In this document: positions 63,900 to 64,000 of the stretch, one piece after another
How positions within the stretch are numbered: the first letter of the stretch is position 1
Layout of the letters: each line of letters begins with the position of its first letter
Source of the DNA: Symsagittifera roscoffensis
Taxonomy: Eukaryota > Xenacoelomorpha > Acoela > Convolutidae
Direction of reading: 5' to 3'
Length of the DNA stretch: 64,000 nt
Assembly: GCF_963678635.1 (NCBI RefSeq)
Contig: NC_087062.1
Span: forward strand, 33,889,651 to 33,953,650
Position numbers and translations under genes: made by a program
Notes under the pieces: generated by a model
Seen by the model: only the letters and a program-made list of their open reading frames with translations
What the model was told of the DNA's origin: nothing
Database searches by the model: none

Positions 63900-64000
63900 T
63901 GAAGACCACCGAGTGATGATGGAAGTGGAACCATTACTGGAAGCTCGGGAAAACGCAATTGGAGGAGCGTCATGTTGACACATGACGAGTTTCCCTGCCA
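63900..64000 (+). other. Retroelement sequence continuing past the window edge
   Basis: Codon-rich, GC-balanced sequence like the preceding ORF. No 3' LTR motif (CCGGAGGGGTC) or polypurine tract is seen, so the element is not finished here. Confidence 0.5.

Larger units (their letters stand above)
42600..64000 (+). mobile_element. Giant Ty3/gypsy-type LTR retroelement, 5' part, decayed, continues past the window
   Basis: On the plus strand, in order: about 3.6 kb of putative LTR/leader, a coiled-coil gag-like ORF, capsid with two CCHC knuckles and an aspartic protease, reverse transcriptase (YVDD), RNase H, integrase (HHCC zinc finger, DD35E core, GPY/F-like C-terminus), a macrodomain ORF, an SGNH hydrolase, and more than 5 kb of unknown coding sequence reaching the window edge. 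The PR-RT-RH-IN order fits Ty3/gypsy. Coding parts are visibly richer in G and C than the host introns. The copy has many frameshifts and in-frame stops. The exact left end is uncertain because the 3' LTR is outside the window; 42,600 is where base composition and motifs change. Confidence 0.9.

Noticed and set aside
1-64000. Assignment to larvaceans, planarians or another named group
   Set aside because: GC-AG introns, SINEs and giant gypsy elements occur in several lineages; the sorting nexin exons have balanced codon use but do not identify a taxon by eye.

Overview
This window comes from a eukaryotic, almost certainly animal, nuclear genome. It has a protein-coding gene split into short exons by GT-AG introns (one GC-AG), very AT-rich introns full of dispersed repeats, a long tandem satellite, tRNA-like SINE-type sequences and a very large Ty3/gypsy-type LTR retroelement. 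I cannot name the species from sequence alone.

Left part (about 1-42,600): the only host gene I can support lies on the minus strand. It encodes a sorting nexin of the SNX5/SNX6/SNX32 group, the PX-BAR subunit of the endosomal SNX-BAR (ESCPE-1) coat. Seven exons are visible (40745-40918, 40417-40527, 40227-40348, 38905-39124, 33202-33383, a 40-nt microexon at 30162-30201, and 7054-7245). They join in frame into 347 codons; the first exon(s) and the C-terminal exon(s) are not identified. The intron between the microexon and the last visible exon is about 22.9 kb. About 15.5 kb of it is one tandem satellite of some 67 monomers of about 231 bp. The monomer resembles a short hairpin module that also occurs singly at many places in the same introns, within a larger composite dispersed repeat. 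Three older, strongly diverged tandem arrays, tRNA-like elements, a small inverted-repeat transposon with a 9-bp target duplication, and long poly-G/poly-C tracts fill most of the rest.

Right part (about 42,600-64,000): a plus-strand LTR retroelement whose left part is in the window and whose right end lies beyond base 64,000. It begins with about 3.6 kb of putative 5' LTR and leader (hairpin cluster, recurring CCGGAGGGGTC motif, 41-bp tandem repeats, AATAAA signal). Next come a coiled-coil gag-like ORF, a capsid/two-zinc-knuckle/protease ORF, then reverse transcriptase, RNase H and integrase. This copy is decayed: frameshifts, in-frame stops, DTG changed to DTE in the protease, an insertion in the RT and a deletion in RNase H.

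The unusual part is what follows the integrase. There is a macrodomain ORF that looks like the TARG1/OARD1 branch, then a coiled coil joined to an SGNH hydrolase domain, then at least 5.5 kb more coding sequence of unknown function. These parts run almost without noncoding gaps and are interrupted mostly by single stops or frame changes, as if one very long downstream polyprotein had decayed. ADP-ribose-binding and esterase-like modules behind gag-pol, in an element over 21 kb long and still unfinished at the window edge, are the best candidate for an undescribed system here.
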